64,000 nt of DNA from Stenotrophomonas hibiscicola ATCC 19867 (GCF_000382065.1 NZ_KB907502.1:1-64000), one strand, 5' to 3'. Shown: positions 54,928 through 63,481, counted from the stretch's first letter. Notes: generated by a model not told the origin, from the sequence alone. Numbers and translations are program-made.

Positions 54928-56042
54928 GCGGGCGTGGCTTCACCGTCCTGGCCGCCGCGCTGGCAGCCGCGCTGGTCGCCGGCTGCACGCCGGCCACCGG
55001 CACCGATCCGGTTGCGGGAGTAGCCGCGCCGGCCGCCGGGGGCGAGCGCGTGGTGACCACCATCGCCGAGGCCTTCCTGTCACCGATGACCCCGGCCGAC
55101 AACATCGACTCGCCTGCAGCCTGGCGCGCGCCGGACGGCGCGCTGTGGCTGATCGCCACCGCCAAGGCCACCGACAAGCTGGTGGTCTACGACGGCAGCA
55201 CCGGGCAGCACCTGCGTGACGTCGGCAGCAGCGGCACCGCACCGGGGCAGTTCGACCGCCCAAACGGTATCGCGGTGATCGACGACCTGCTGTGGATCGT
55301 GGAGCGCGACAATCACCGTGTGCAGGTGCTGAGCCTGCCGGACTTCACGCCGCTGGCGACGTTCGCTGCCGACGACCTGCGCAAGCCGTACGGGCTGTGG
55401 GTCGACCGCCGTGCCGATGGCTACAGCGTCTACGTCACCGACTCCTGGGACAACGGCGAGGATGCGCAGGGGCGTGACATCCTGCCGCCGCTGGCCGAGC
55501 TGGACAAGCGCGTGCGCCAGTACCACGTGTCCCGCAATGGCGCGAAGGTCGACGCGAAGCTTGTCGCCAGCATCGGTGACACCACCGAGGCCGGTGCGCT
55601 GCGCGTGGTCGAGTCGATCTGGGGCGATCCCGAGAACGACCGCCTGCTGATCGCCGAAGAGGACGAGAGCTACGCCAGCGAGTTCAAGGTCTACACCCTG
55701 GCGGGCCGCTTCACCGGCACCACCTTCGGCCGCGACGTTTTCAAGGCACAGGCCGAAGGCGTGACCCTGCGCACCTGTGGCAAGGACGGCTGGTGGATCA
55801 CCACCGAACAGGGCAAGCAGCGCAGCGTGTTCCACCTGTTCGACCGGCACACGCTGAAACCGGTCGGCGCGTTCCAGGGCAATACCGTGGCCAACACCGA
55901 TGGCATCTGGATGATGCAGCAGACCAGCGCGCGCTTCCCGCATGGTGCGCTGTACGCCGTGCACGACGACCAGGGCGTGGTGGCCTTCGACTGGGAGAGC
56001 ATCGCCAAACAGCTGGCGCTACCGCTGGAGTGTGGTGCATGA
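54924..56042 (+). CDS. Phytase-like beta-propeller lipoprotein
   Basis: A 372-residue lipoprotein with lipobox LVAGC, Cys21. The mature protein is made of repeated blade-like segments such as IATAKATDKLVVYDGSTGQ, PGQFDRPNGIAVIDDLLWIV and DNHRVQVLSLPDF. The start of the propeller, PADNIDSPAAWRAPDG, resembles bacterial 3-phytases of the beta-propeller class, including the Asp-rich metal sites. It could instead be a non-enzymatic NHL-type propeller. GTG start overlaps the receptor stop, so the two are translationally coupled. Phytase activity is likely but unproven. Confidence 0.78.
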   Translation: MSGRGFTVLAAALAAALVAGCTPATGTDPVAGVAAPAAGGERVVTTIAEAFLSPMTPADNIDSPAAWRAPDGALWLIATAKATDKLVVYDGSTGQHLRDVGSSGTAPGQFDRPNGIAVIDDLLWIVERDNHRVQVLSLPDFTPLATFAADDLRKPYGLWVDRRADGYSVYVTDSWDNGEDAQGRDILPPLAELDKRVRQYHVSRNGAKVDAKLVASIGDTTEAGALRVVESIWGDPENDRLLIAEEDESYASEFKVYTLAGRFTGTTFGRDVFKAQAEGVTLRTCGKDGWWITTEQGKQRSVFHLFDRHTLKPVGAFQGNTVANTDGIWMMQQTSARFPHGALYAVHDDQGVVAFDWESIAKQLALPLECGA

Positions 56043-57406
56043 GCCGGCACTGCGTGATGCCTACGTTGGCACTGGGCCTGCTGCTGGCCCTCCCGTCGCT
56101 GTCGTTCGCAGCAGCCGAAGCCAATACCCAGGTGCCGGCGGGCAGCCGCCACTACGCGGCGACGACGGTACCGGACCGCATCGTCGCCTCCCCGTCGGCC
56201 GACCCCAGCCATGGGTTCGCCGTGGCCTGGCGTACCGACGGCAGCGTGCAGGCACCGCTGCTGGAGATTGCCCCCGCCGCGGATTCGCCCGCCATCGAGG
56301 GCATCCGCCAGGTGCGCGCAACGACCCGTTCGCTACAGACCGAGAACGGTCTGTCGCATCATCATCGCGCCGACATCAGCGGCCTGCGGCCGGATACCCA
56401 GTACGTCTACCGGGTGCAGGGCAACGGCAGCTGGAGCGCCTGGAACCAGCTGCGTACGCTGGCCGCCGCCGACCAGCCGCTGACCCTGCTGTACTTTGGC
56501 GACACCCAGAACAAGAACGTCAGCCATGTCAGCCGGGTGGTGCGCGCCGCGCAGAAGGCCGCACCCGAGGCGCGCATGAGCCTGTTCGCTGGCGATCTGG
56601 TCAGTGGAGGTGATGGTGCCGATGACAGCGAGTGGGGCGAATGGTTTGCCGCCACCGGTTGGCTGGCGCAGGAGACCCTGGTGGCGCCGGCGATCGGCAA
56701 CCACGAGTATTTCGAGGAGTTCGAGGACACTCCGCAGGAACGCCGCGTGCTGGGCAGGCACTGGCCGCTGACGTTCGCACTGCCGGGAAATGGTGCCACC
56801 GCTGCACAGCAGACCAGCTATTGGTTCGACGCGCAGGGCGTGCGCGTGGCCGTGGTCGATGGCACGTCAGCACTCGACCTGGGCACCGCCACGGCACAGG
56901 CACAATGGCTGGACAAGGTGCTGACCGGAAATCCCCAGCCGTGGACCATCGTGCTGCTGCACCAGCCGTTCTATTCGCCGCGCGAAGGCCGCGAGAACGC
57001 CGCATTGCGTGACGTGCTGCTGCCGGTGGTGCGCCGCCACAATGTTGACCTGGTGTTGCAGGGCCACGATCACACCTACGGCCGCCGTGGCGAAGGGCAG
57101 GCCGCAACCCCGCAGTACGTGGTGACCGTGGCCGGGCCCAAACAGTACCGTCTCTCCGACGAGGCACGAAAGACGATGGATCCGGTGGCCGAGGACACCC
57201 AGCTGTTCCAGGTGTTGAACATCGATCCGCAGCGCCTGCGCTATGAGGCGCGTACCGTGACCGGTCGTCTCTACGATGCCTTCGAGTTGCGCCGCGATGC
57301 CAAGGGGGGCAAGCAGCGCACGGAGCTGACCGAAGGCCGCATTACGCCACGCGACTGCCCGCGCGCACAGACCGCCAAGGGTCGTACCGACCGCTGCTGG
57401 GAATGA
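56039..57406 (+). CDS. Purple-acid-phosphatase-like metallophosphoesterase
   Basis: A 455-residue secreted enzyme with signal peptide (residues 1-25, ending SFAAA). Residues 45-145 form an FN3-like N-terminal domain (PDTQYVYRVQG). A calcineurin-type catalytic domain follows with LYFGDTQN, LFAGDLVSGG, IGNHEYFEEF, LLHQPFYSPREG and LQGHDHTYGR, giving all usual metal ligands. It should hydrolyse phosphomonoesters in the periplasm. It overlaps the propeller gene as ATGA. Confidence 0.9.
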   Translation: MSRHCVMPTLALGLLLALPSLSFAAAEANTQVPAGSRHYAATTVPDRIVASPSADPSHGFAVAWRTDGSVQAPLLEIAPAADSPAIEGIRQVRATTRSLQTENGLSHHHRADISGLRPDTQYVYRVQGNGSWSAWNQLRTLAAADQPLTLLYFGDTQNKNVSHVSRVVRAAQKAAPEARMSLFAGDLVSGGDGADDSEWGEWFAATGWLAQETLVAPAIGNHEYFEEFEDTPQERRVLGRHWPLTFALPGNGATAAQQTSYWFDAQGVRVAVVDGTSALDLGTATAQAQWLDKVLTGNPQPWTIVLLHQPFYSPREGRENAALRDVLLPVVRRHNVDLVLQGHDHTYGRRGEGQAATPQYVVTVAGPKQYRLSDEARKTMDPVAEDTQLFQVLNIDPQRLRYEARTVTGRLYDAFELRRDAKGGKQRTELTEGRITPRDCPRAQTAKGRTDRCWE

Positions 57407-57416
57407 GGAGATGCCG

Positions 57417-58031
57417 ATGACCACGCACCGCCGTATCGTTCCTCTCGCTGCCATCGGTGCGGCACTGCTGTTGCTGGCCAGTGCAGTGACCGCTGCCGAT
57501 ACCGTGCTGCACCCGTTCCTGGCCGACCAGCCGAAGCAGGCCCCGGATGAAGTTCACCTGGCGGTGGAGATTCCTGCCGGCAGCTTCACCAAGTACGAGA
57601 TCAAGGAAGACGGCCTGGTGCATGTGGATCGCTTCCAGTCGATGCCGGTCGCCTATCCGGCCAACTACGGTTCGATGCCGCGCACGCTGGCTGGCGACAA
57701 CGATCCGCTGGACGCGCTGGTGCTGACCCGTGAACCCCTGCATCCGGGCGTGATCGTGCGCTTCCGGCCGATCGGTTACCTGAAGATGATCGATGGCGGC
57801 GAGCACGACGAGAAGATCATCGGCGTACCGACCGACAAGGTCGACCCGACCTACGCCACGATCCGCGATCTGAAGGATCTGCCGGAGGTCGAGCGCCAGC
57901 GCATCGAGGCCTTTTTCCGGGTCTACAAGGACCTGCCGGCCGGGCGCAACCCGGTGCAGCTCAACGGTTGGGGCAACGGCGCCGAGGCGCGGGCACTGAT
58001 CAGCGAAGCGATGAAGCGCTTCGAAAAGTAG
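57417..58031 (+). CDS. ppa: Exported inorganic pyrophosphatase
   Basis: A family I pyrophosphatase of 204 residues that splits PPi into phosphate. The catalytic signature GDNDPLDALVLTREPL is intact, with further KYEIKEDG and KVDPTYATI regions. Most such enzymes are cytoplasmic, but this one begins with a hydrophobic signal (IVPLAAIGAALLLLASAVTAAD). I chose ATG 57417, which has an AGGAG site six bases upstream, over ATG 57411, which has none. It starts 10 bases after the phosphatase gene. The stop TAG is part of a SMAG repeat. Confidence 0.9.
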   Translation: MTTHRRIVPLAAIGAALLLLASAVTAADTVLHPFLADQPKQAPDEVHLAVEIPAGSFTKYEIKEDGLVHVDRFQSMPVAYPANYGSMPRTLAGDNDPLDALVLTREPLHPGVIVRFRPIGYLKMIDGGEHDEKIIGVPTDKVDPTYATIRDLKDLPEVERQRIEAFFRVYKDLPAGRNPVQLNGWGNGAEARALISEAMKRFEK

Positions 58032-58050
58032 ATCCACGCCATGCGTGGAT
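58028..58050. repeat. SMAG palindrome forming the ppa stop codon
   Basis: GTAGATCCACGCCATGCGTGGAT. Its GTAG contains the TAG stop of ppa at 58029-58031, and it ends directly at the last base of the convergent SUKH gene. The repeat is the whole intergenic region. Confidence 0.88.
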
Positions 58051-58635
58051 TCAGTCCAGCAACGTCTCGATGAACGATTCGGCCTGCAGGCGGTCGCCCA
58101 GTACCCGGGCCACCGCCTGTACTGCTGCCTCCTGGTGTTCAGGGCGGATGCCGCCATCGTCATCGTCGTTGTAGAGGTCATCGCCGGCATCGAGGTATAC
58201 CGTGCCCGCTGCAGCCAGAGCCGCCATCAGGGTCGGCACATCGGCGGTGATCTCGCCGGCATCCAGCAGGCCGGCACCGTGATGGCTGAACAGTACACGG
58301 CCATCGTCCAGGTCGAGGATGAACGGATCGGCGCTGCGATCGGCAATCACCAGCCAGTTCGATGGCCAGTCGTTGATCCGTTCGCCGCTGACGCCGTGCC
58401 ATCGATAGCCGGCCTGCTGGCTCCACAGGCGTTGCAGTGGCGGTATCCAGACATCAAGGCCGGGAACGGTGATGCCGGCGCGGCCAACCCTGGCATTGAT
58501 CTGTTCGCCCAGCGGCCCCACCTGCGCGTAAAAACGTGCCAGTACGGGGGGCAGCGGGAACGGGCCCTGCCAGTCACGCTCGTGCTGGGCATGCAGCAGC
58601 CCGAAGCGGGCGAATGAGGCGTGCAGATCTTCCAT
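58051..58635 (-). CDS. SMI1/KNR4 (SUKH) family protein
   Basis: A 194-residue soluble protein. GRAGITVPGLDVWIPPLQRL, WLVIADRSADPFILDLDDG and a following VLFSHHGAG fit the SUKH pattern, in which some members are immunity proteins against contact toxins and many have unknown roles. No toxin gene is nearby. An Asp-rich YNDDDDDGG lies near residue 162. I chose ATG 58635; TTG 12 bases upstream is possible. Confidence 0.75.
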   Translation of the reverse strand: MEDLHASFARFGLLHAQHERDWQGPFPLPPVLARFYAQVGPLGEQINARVGRAGITVPGLDVWIPPLQRLWSQQAGYRWHGVSGERINDWPSNWLVIADRSADPFILDLDDGRVLFSHHGAGLLDAGEITADVPTLMAALAAAGTVYLDAGDDLYNDDDDGGIRPEHQEAAVQAVARVLGDRLQAESFIETLLD

Positions 58636-58744
58636 GTCAGAGTCCAACGGGTAGCGGCCGTGCAGCCTAGCAGACAGCGTCTGCGCGCATCGCCTTCACC
58701 ACCGCTGGCTATCATGTGCGCCTTCCACAACGAAGGCAGTGCCT

Positions 58745-60160
58745 GTGTCGGTAGCGTTGGTATGGTTCCGCCGTGATCTGCGGCTGCAGGACAATCCGGC
58801 CCTGCAGGCCGCGCTGGATGCAGGTCACGATGTGGTGCCGGTCTACATCCACGCGCCGCACGAGGAAGGCGAATGGGTGCCCGGTGCGGCCTCCGATGCC
58901 TGGCGCCACCGTTCACTGGCCGCGCTGGATGCGGACCTGCGCGCGCGGGGTTCCTCGCTGGTGCTGCGCAGCGGCGATAGCCTGCCGGCCCTGCAGTTGC
59001 TGATCGAGCAGGCGGGCGCCGAGGCGGTGTACTGGAACCGCAAGTACGAACCGGCCACCCAGCCCCGCGACGCGGCCATCAAGCGCACGCTGCGCGAGCA
59101 GGGCATCGACGCGCAGAGCTGCAATGGCAGCCTGTTGTTCGAACCCTGGGACATTGCCACCCAGCAGGGCCAGCCGTACAAGGTATTTACGCCGTACTGG
59201 CGCAATGTACTCAGTCATTGGCGCCTGCCGGCACTGCAGGCTGCACCGGAAGCACTGGCGCCGCACGCGGTCGACAGCCTGGCATTGGATGATCTCCAGC
59301 TGGCACCGACGCTGGACTGGGATACCGGCTTCTGGGAGCACTGGCAGCCGGGTGAAGCCGGTGCGCTGGAAGCACTGTCCGTCTTTGAAGACGGTGCCCT
59401 TCGCGGGTATCGCGAGCAGCGTGACCTGCCGGACCGTGTCGGGACCTCGCGGTTGTCGCCCCATCTGCACTTCGGCGAGATCGCGCCGTGGCGCATCGCG
59501 CAAGCCCTGGAAGGGCTGCGCAGTGCGGCCACCGATGCCGACATCGACGGCTACCTGCGCCAGCTGGGCTGGCGTGACTTCGCCTACCACCTGCTGCATC
59601 ACTTCCCGAAGACGCCGACCGACAACCTCAACCCGCGCTTCGACCGTTTCCCGTGGGCCACTCCGAGTGCCACGCAGCTGCACGACTGGCAGCGCGGCAA
59701 TACCGGCGTGCCGATCGTCGATGCCGGCCTGCGCGAGCTGTGGCACACCGGCTACATGCACAACCGGGTGCGGATGATCGTGGCCAGCTACCTGTGCAAG
59801 CACCTGCGCGCGCACTGGCTGCATGGCGCGCGCTGGTTCTGGGACACCCTGGTCGACGCCGACCTGGCCAATAACACCATGGGCTGGCAATGGGTGGCCG
59901 GGACTGGCGCCGATGCCGCTCCGTACTTCCGGGTGTTCAACCCCGTGACTCAGGCCGAGAAATTCGATCCTCAGGCACGGTACATCAGCCGCTGGGTGCC
60001 CGAACTGGCCGCGCTGCCGGTGAAGGCCCGGTTTGCGCCGTGGCAGCATCCGCTGCTGCTGGCGGCGCATGCCCCGGGCTATCCGCGTGCGCCGCTGGTG
60101 GACCTGGCCGCGGGCCGCGACGCCGCATTGGCGGCATACCGCCAGTCGGGGGCGGGGTAA
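58745..60160 (+). CDS. phrB: Deoxyribodipyrimidine photolyase
   Basis: A light-driven enzyme that reverses cyclobutane pyrimidine dimers. The 471-residue protein has an N-terminal antenna domain from ALVWFRRDLRLQDNPAL, and a FAD domain with TSRLSPHLHFGEI, WRDFAYHLL and NNTMGWQWVAGTGADAAPYF. I start at GTG 58745, eight bases after GAAGG; an in-frame GTG at 58739 is too close to that site. Confidence 0.95.
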   Translation: MSVALVWFRRDLRLQDNPALQAALDAGHDVVPVYIHAPHEEGEWVPGAASDAWRHRSLAALDADLRARGSSLVLRSGDSLPALQLLIEQAGAEAVYWNRKYEPATQPRDAAIKRTLREQGIDAQSCNGSLLFEPWDIATQQGQPYKVFTPYWRNVLSHWRLPALQAAPEALAPHAVDSLALDDLQLAPTLDWDTGFWEHWQPGEAGALEALSVFEDGALRGYREQRDLPDRVGTSRLSPHLHFGEIAPWRIAQALEGLRSAATDADIDGYLRQLGWRDFAYHLLHHFPKTPTDNLNPRFDRFPWATPSATQLHDWQRGNTGVPIVDAGLRELWHTGYMHNRVRMIVASYLCKHLRAHWLHGARWFWDTLVDADLANNTMGWQWVAGTGADAAPYFRVFNPVTQAEKFDPQARYISRWVPELAALPVKARFAPWQHPLLLAAHAPGYPRAPLVDLAAGRDAALAAYRQSGAG

Positions 60161-60300
60161 AGGGTGACCCGAGCGATCCGGTCAGTTAGCTGAACGCGGC
60201 CCTGTCGGCGCACCGGATCATCATCCCGACGTCGCATCGAGCTGTTTATTCTCTCTGCGCCCGCAAGCCGCCGGCCCGTCCGGAAACCAAGGAGAACCTC

Positions 60301-60996
60301 ATGATCCGCAACACCACCCGCAACGTCGCACTGGCCCTAATGAGTGCGGCCGTCCTGTCGGCCTGCGCCACCGGCGGCTCCTACGTGCAGAGTGACCAGT
60401 ACGGCAATCCGACCGAGCAGCAGAACCGCACTGGTCGTAACGCGCTGATCGGTACCGCCATCGGCGTGGCTGCCGGCCTGTTGACCGGCGACAGCGCCAC
60501 CGAGCGCCGTCAGCACGCATTGATCGGTGCCGGTATCGGTGCGCTCAGCGGCGCCGCGGTCGGCCAGTACCAGGATCGCCAGGAACGCGCGCTGCGCGAG
60601 CGCACCGCCAACACCGGCATCGATGTGCAGCGCCAGGGCGACAACATCATGCTGAACCTGCCGGACGGCATCACCTTCGACTTCGGCAAGGCCACCCTGA
60701 AGCCGCAGTTCTACGGCTCTCTCAACGGCGTCGCCGGTACGCTGCGTGAGTACAACCAGACCATGATCGAAGTGGTCGGCCACACCGACAGCATCGGCAG
60801 CGACGCTGTGAACAACCGACTGTCGAAGGAACGCGCCGACTCGGTCGCCCAGTACCTGATCGGCCAGGGCGTGCAGAGCGTACGTATCGAAACGCTGGGC
60901 GCCGGCAAGGCGTATCCGATTGCCGACAACAGCACCGACGCCGGCCGTGCCAAGAACCGCCGCGTCGAGATTCGGGTGATTCCGCTCAAGCAGTAA
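60301..60996 (+). CDS. OmpA-family lipoprotein with glycine zipper (YiaD-like)
   Basis: A 231-residue outer-membrane lipoprotein, lipobox LSAC with Cys22. Residues 46-90 contain Gly/Ala-rich zipper segments (LIGTAIGVAAGLL and LIGAGIGALSGAAVG). The C-terminal OmpA domain (about 115-231) binds peptidoglycan: FDFGKATLKPQ, VVGHTDSIGSDAVNNRLS and KNRRVEIRV. An AAGGAG site precedes ATG 60301. Confidence 0.92.
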   Translation: MIRNTTRNVALALMSAAVLSACATGGSYVQSDQYGNPTEQQNRTGRNALIGTAIGVAAGLLTGDSATERRQHALIGAGIGALSGAAVGQYQDRQERALRERTANTGIDVQRQGDNIMLNLPDGITFDFGKATLKPQFYGSLNGVAGTLREYNQTMIEVVGHTDSIGSDAVNNRLSKERADSVAQYLIGQGVQSVRIETLGAGKAYPIADNSTDAGRAKNRRVEIRVIPLKQ

Positions 60997-61041
60997 CGCG
61001 TAGCGTTATTGCTTGAGCCGGTCCGGCCATCGGCCGGAGCG

Positions 61042-61070
61042 AAAATGCCGCCCTTGCAGGCGGCATTTTT
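61042..61070 (+). terminator. Terminator after the OmpA-like gene
   Basis: AAAATGCCGCC/GGCGGCATTTTT stem-loop with flanking A and T runs, 46 bases past the stop. Confidence 0.88.
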
Positions 61071-61073
61071 GTG

Positions 61074-61209
61074 GGTGCCGAGCGTTGCTCGGCACGCCGA
61101 TGGCGTATGCGGAGTCTAGCGTGCTCGACTCACCAGAGGCAGTCGAGCGTGGCTCGACTCTACAGAAACCGGCATCGCGCGCCCGGGTAGAGCCACGCCA
61201 TGCGTGGAT
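61074..61209. repeat. Cluster of three SMAG-type palindromes
   Basis: In order: GGTGCCGAGCGTTGCTCGGCAC, AGTCGAGCGTGGCTCGACTC ending CTAC, and GTAGAGCCACGCCATGCGTGG at 61187. They fill the space between the OmpA-like gene and the convergent smeRv. Confidence 0.82.
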
Positions 61210-61217
61210 ACCCCCGG

Positions 61218-62249
61218 CTACGCCGCCGAAGCGGCCACCTTCTCCAGGATCCGCTTGCCGCTGCTTTCCAGAGCGGCGTCTTCCTTTTCCTTCTGCTGCT
61301 GCGCCAGCTTCGCACCCGGGCACTGCGCCAGCATGTAATTGGCGTCGAAGTTGAGCTTCTCGACCAGGAAGTCGACAAACGCACGCACCTTTGGCGAGAC
61401 CAGGCGGCCGCCGGCGAACACGGCGTTGAAGTCCACTTCCGGGCCGGTCCAGCCGGCCAGCACGCGGCGCACCATGCCCGATTCAACGAACGGCTTGGCC
61501 ATCACGTCGCCGGTCAGCAGCAGGCCTTCGCCACAGACCAATGCACCATTCAACGCAGACATGTCGTTGGCGGTCATCAGCGGGGTAACCGGGAAGTCGC
61601 GCAGTTCCCCACCGTTCTCGCCCAGCTGCCAGGTGAAGCGCGGCGAGTTGCCGGTGTGGTACGGCTTGCGCATCGCAAGGATGCGATGGAACTGCAGTTC
61701 TTCCGGATGCAGCGGCTCGCCGTAGCGCTCGATGTAGGCCGGGCTGGCGAACACCTGCGTCCGCAGGCTGCCCAGCTTGCGCGCGACCAGATTGGAATCG
61801 GGCAGGGCACCCACGCGCAGCGCCAGGTCCGCTTCACCGGCGATCAGGTCCAGCTTTTCGTTGCCCATGTGCATGTCCAGGCGGATCTCCGGGTACTGCG
61901 CATGGAACTGGCCCAGCAGCGGGGCGATCCAGGTGATGCCGATCGAATAGGGCACGGTGAAGCGCAGCCAGCCGCGCGGGCCGGACTGCAGCTGGCTCAC
62001 CGCGCTTTCGGCCTCTTCAAGCTCGCGTGCGATGCGCTGGCAATGTTCGTGGTAGATCGAACCAGCTTCGGTCAGGCCGAGGCGGCGCGTGGTCCGGTGC
62101 AGCAGGCGCGCGCCCAGGCGCGTTTCCAGCTCCTGCACTTTGCGGCTGACCGTGGTCTTGGGCAGGCCGAGCGATTTGGCAGCGGCAATGAAGCTGCCTT
62201 GCTCGACCACTTTGACGAAGATCAGCGTCTCGTTGAGATCGTGGGACAT
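61218..62249 (-). CDS. smeRv: LysR-type regulator of the SmeVWX efflux locus
   Basis: A 343-residue LysR regulator. The N-terminal winged helix has FVKVVEQGSFIAAAKSLGLP, then KTTVSRKVQELETRLGARLL, and an effector-binding domain covers residues 92-300. It is divergent from an SDR gene and an RND adaptor gene, the layout known for smeRv and smeU1VWU2X of S. maltophilia. Residue 266 here is Gly, in LAGWTG. From memory, substitutions at Gly266 of SmeRv are reported to cause overexpression of SmeVWX, so this looks like a wild-type allele. The name depends on context. Confidence 0.82.
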   Translation of the reverse strand: MSHDLNETLIFVKVVEQGSFIAAAKSLGLPKTTVSRKVQELETRLGARLLHRTTRRLGLTEAGSIYHEHCQRIARELEEAESAVSQLQSGPRGWLRFTVPYSIGITWIAPLLGQFHAQYPEIRLDMHMGNEKLDLIAGEADLALRVGALPDSNLVARKLGSLRTQVFASPAYIERYGEPLHPEELQFHRILAMRKPYHTGNSPRFTWQLGENGGELRDFPVTPLMTANDMSALNGALVCGEGLLLTGDVMAKPFVESGMVRRVLAGWTGPEVDFNAVFAGGRLVSPKVRAFVDFLVEKLNFDANYMLAQCPGAKLAQQQKEKEDAALESSGKRILEKVAASAA

Positions 62250-62278
62250 GGTCGGGATCCTGGACGTCGGGGATGGGA

Positions 62279-62298
62279 CAATCGTGACAGAACGATTG
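62279..62298. promoter_or_regulatory. Dyad operator candidate for SmeRv
   Basis: CAATCGT, six bases, ACGATTG: a perfect 7-base inverted repeat in the divergent region, 30 bases before smeRv and about 100 before the plus-strand ORF. LysR regulators bind such dyads. AT-rich TTAATCAGGACTAATCAA follows at about 62325 and may be part of the promoters. Confidence 0.65.
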
Positions 62299-62395
62299 GA
62301 CCGGGAGCGGGATGATTATTCCCCTTAATCAGGACTAATCAAGTAAAGGTTTGAGGTCTATCGTGGCGCCATTCGTTAATTGGAGCCCGTCCGCC

Positions 62396-62623
62396 ATGAG
62401 CCTGCGCAACATTCTTGCCCGACTCCGGAACGCCGGCCAGAGCACCCTGGACCTGGCGATGACCGTCGAAGCCCGTCCGAGTTCCTTGGTACACAAGGAC
62501 TTTCGTGAGTTTACCGCGCCCATGCGTCAGCAGCGTGGCGGCGCCATCCGCTTGGCCCCCCACAAGGGTGACCGGCTGCGCCGGATCGGGACTATCCCGG
62601 ATTTGGGAGGAAATGTCCCGTGA
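62396..62623 (+). CDS. Small basic hypothetical protein
   Basis: A 75-residue ORF starting MSLRNILARLRNAGQSTL, rich in Arg, with no signal peptide or membrane segment and no family I recognise. Its stop overlaps the GTG start of the SDR gene as GTGA, the coupling pattern used elsewhere in the window, which argues it is translated. A GGAG lies 11 bases before the ATG, a little far. It could be a leader ORF controlling the efflux operon. Confidence 0.55.
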   Translation: MSLRNILARLRNAGQSTLDLAMTVEARPSSLVHKDFREFTAPMRQQRGGAIRLAPHKGDRLRRIGTIPDLGGNVP

Positions 62624-63390
62624 ATGGGATACTGACGCCCGAAGTTCTGGTCCTTGGTGGTACCGGTGCCGTGGGCCAGGGCGTGGTCGGCGCCTTGCTG
62701 GAAGCCGGCAGTCCGGTGCTGGTGGTTGGTCGCGATCCGGGCCGGCTGGCTGCGCTGCATGAGCAGTTCGCCGATGAGCCGGGCCTGGAGACGCTGCTGG
62801 GTTCACTCAGCGATGACGGCTCGGCACGCGCCCTGGCCGAACGCATCGGGCAGCGCCCGCGTCCATTGGCCGCGGTGATCGCGGCCATGGGCGGGCCCTA
62901 CCGTCGCGGCCGGGTGATCGACCGCAACGGCGAGGAGCTGCTCGGGGCCATGCAGGCCGACCTGATGCCGCATGTGCATGCGGTGCGCCACCTGCTGCCG
63001 TTGTTGCAGGACAACGTGCATGCGCGGCGCTATGTGATGATCGGCAGCCCGGCCAGCGCCAAGCCCTGGGCGGGCTACGGCGAGACCTCGATCACTACCG
63101 CCGCGCTGCGCATGTACGCGCAGGTGGTGCATCAGGAAGCGCAGGCGCTGGGCGTGCGCGCGCAGATGCTGGAAGTCTGCAGCCCGGTGTGTACCCCGGC
63201 CAACGCGGCCAACGCCTGCATCGAGTGGCCCAGCTCGCTGCTGGTCGGCCGCCGCGTGGTCTCGCTGCTCGATGGTTGCCGGGACAACCGCGCCATCGTC
63301 CGCTGCGACAGCAGCGATGCCGAACTGCCACGCGGCCTGCTGCACCTGGAAGTTCCCCCTTTGTGGCGCGATACCGCAGGCGTCGCTTGA
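62620..63390 (+). CDS. smeU1: Short-chain dehydrogenase/reductase, SmeU1-like
   Basis: A 256-residue NAD(P)-binding protein with LVLGGTGAVGQGVVGALL near the N-terminus and a Rossmann pattern VLVVGRDPGRL. The catalytic region IGSPASAKPWAGYGETSITT keeps a Tyr but lacks a clear classical YxxxK, so activity may differ from normal SDRs. S. maltophilia smeU1 is described as an SDR gene at the head of the efflux operon, which fits. GTG 62620 has GGAGG nine bases upstream. smeV follows after 91 bases. Confidence 0.78.
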   Translation: MNGILTPEVLVLGGTGAVGQGVVGALLEAGSPVLVVGRDPGRLAALHEQFADEPGLETLLGSLSDDGSARALAERIGQRPRPLAAVIAAMGGPYRRGRVIDRNGEELLGAMQADLMPHVHAVRHLLPLLQDNVHARRYVMIGSPASAKPWAGYGETSITTAALRMYAQVVHQEAQALGVRAQMLEVCSPVCTPANAANACIEWPSSLLVGRRVVSLLDGCRDNRAIVRCDSSDAELPRGLLHLEVPPLWRDTAGVA

Positions 63391-63481
63391 CCTCGACCAA
63401 GGTTGAGGTCGCAGTATGCGCCGCCGATTTTTGCAACACGTTCCCATATTGCTGTACCACCCCTCCGTACGGATGCATGCC

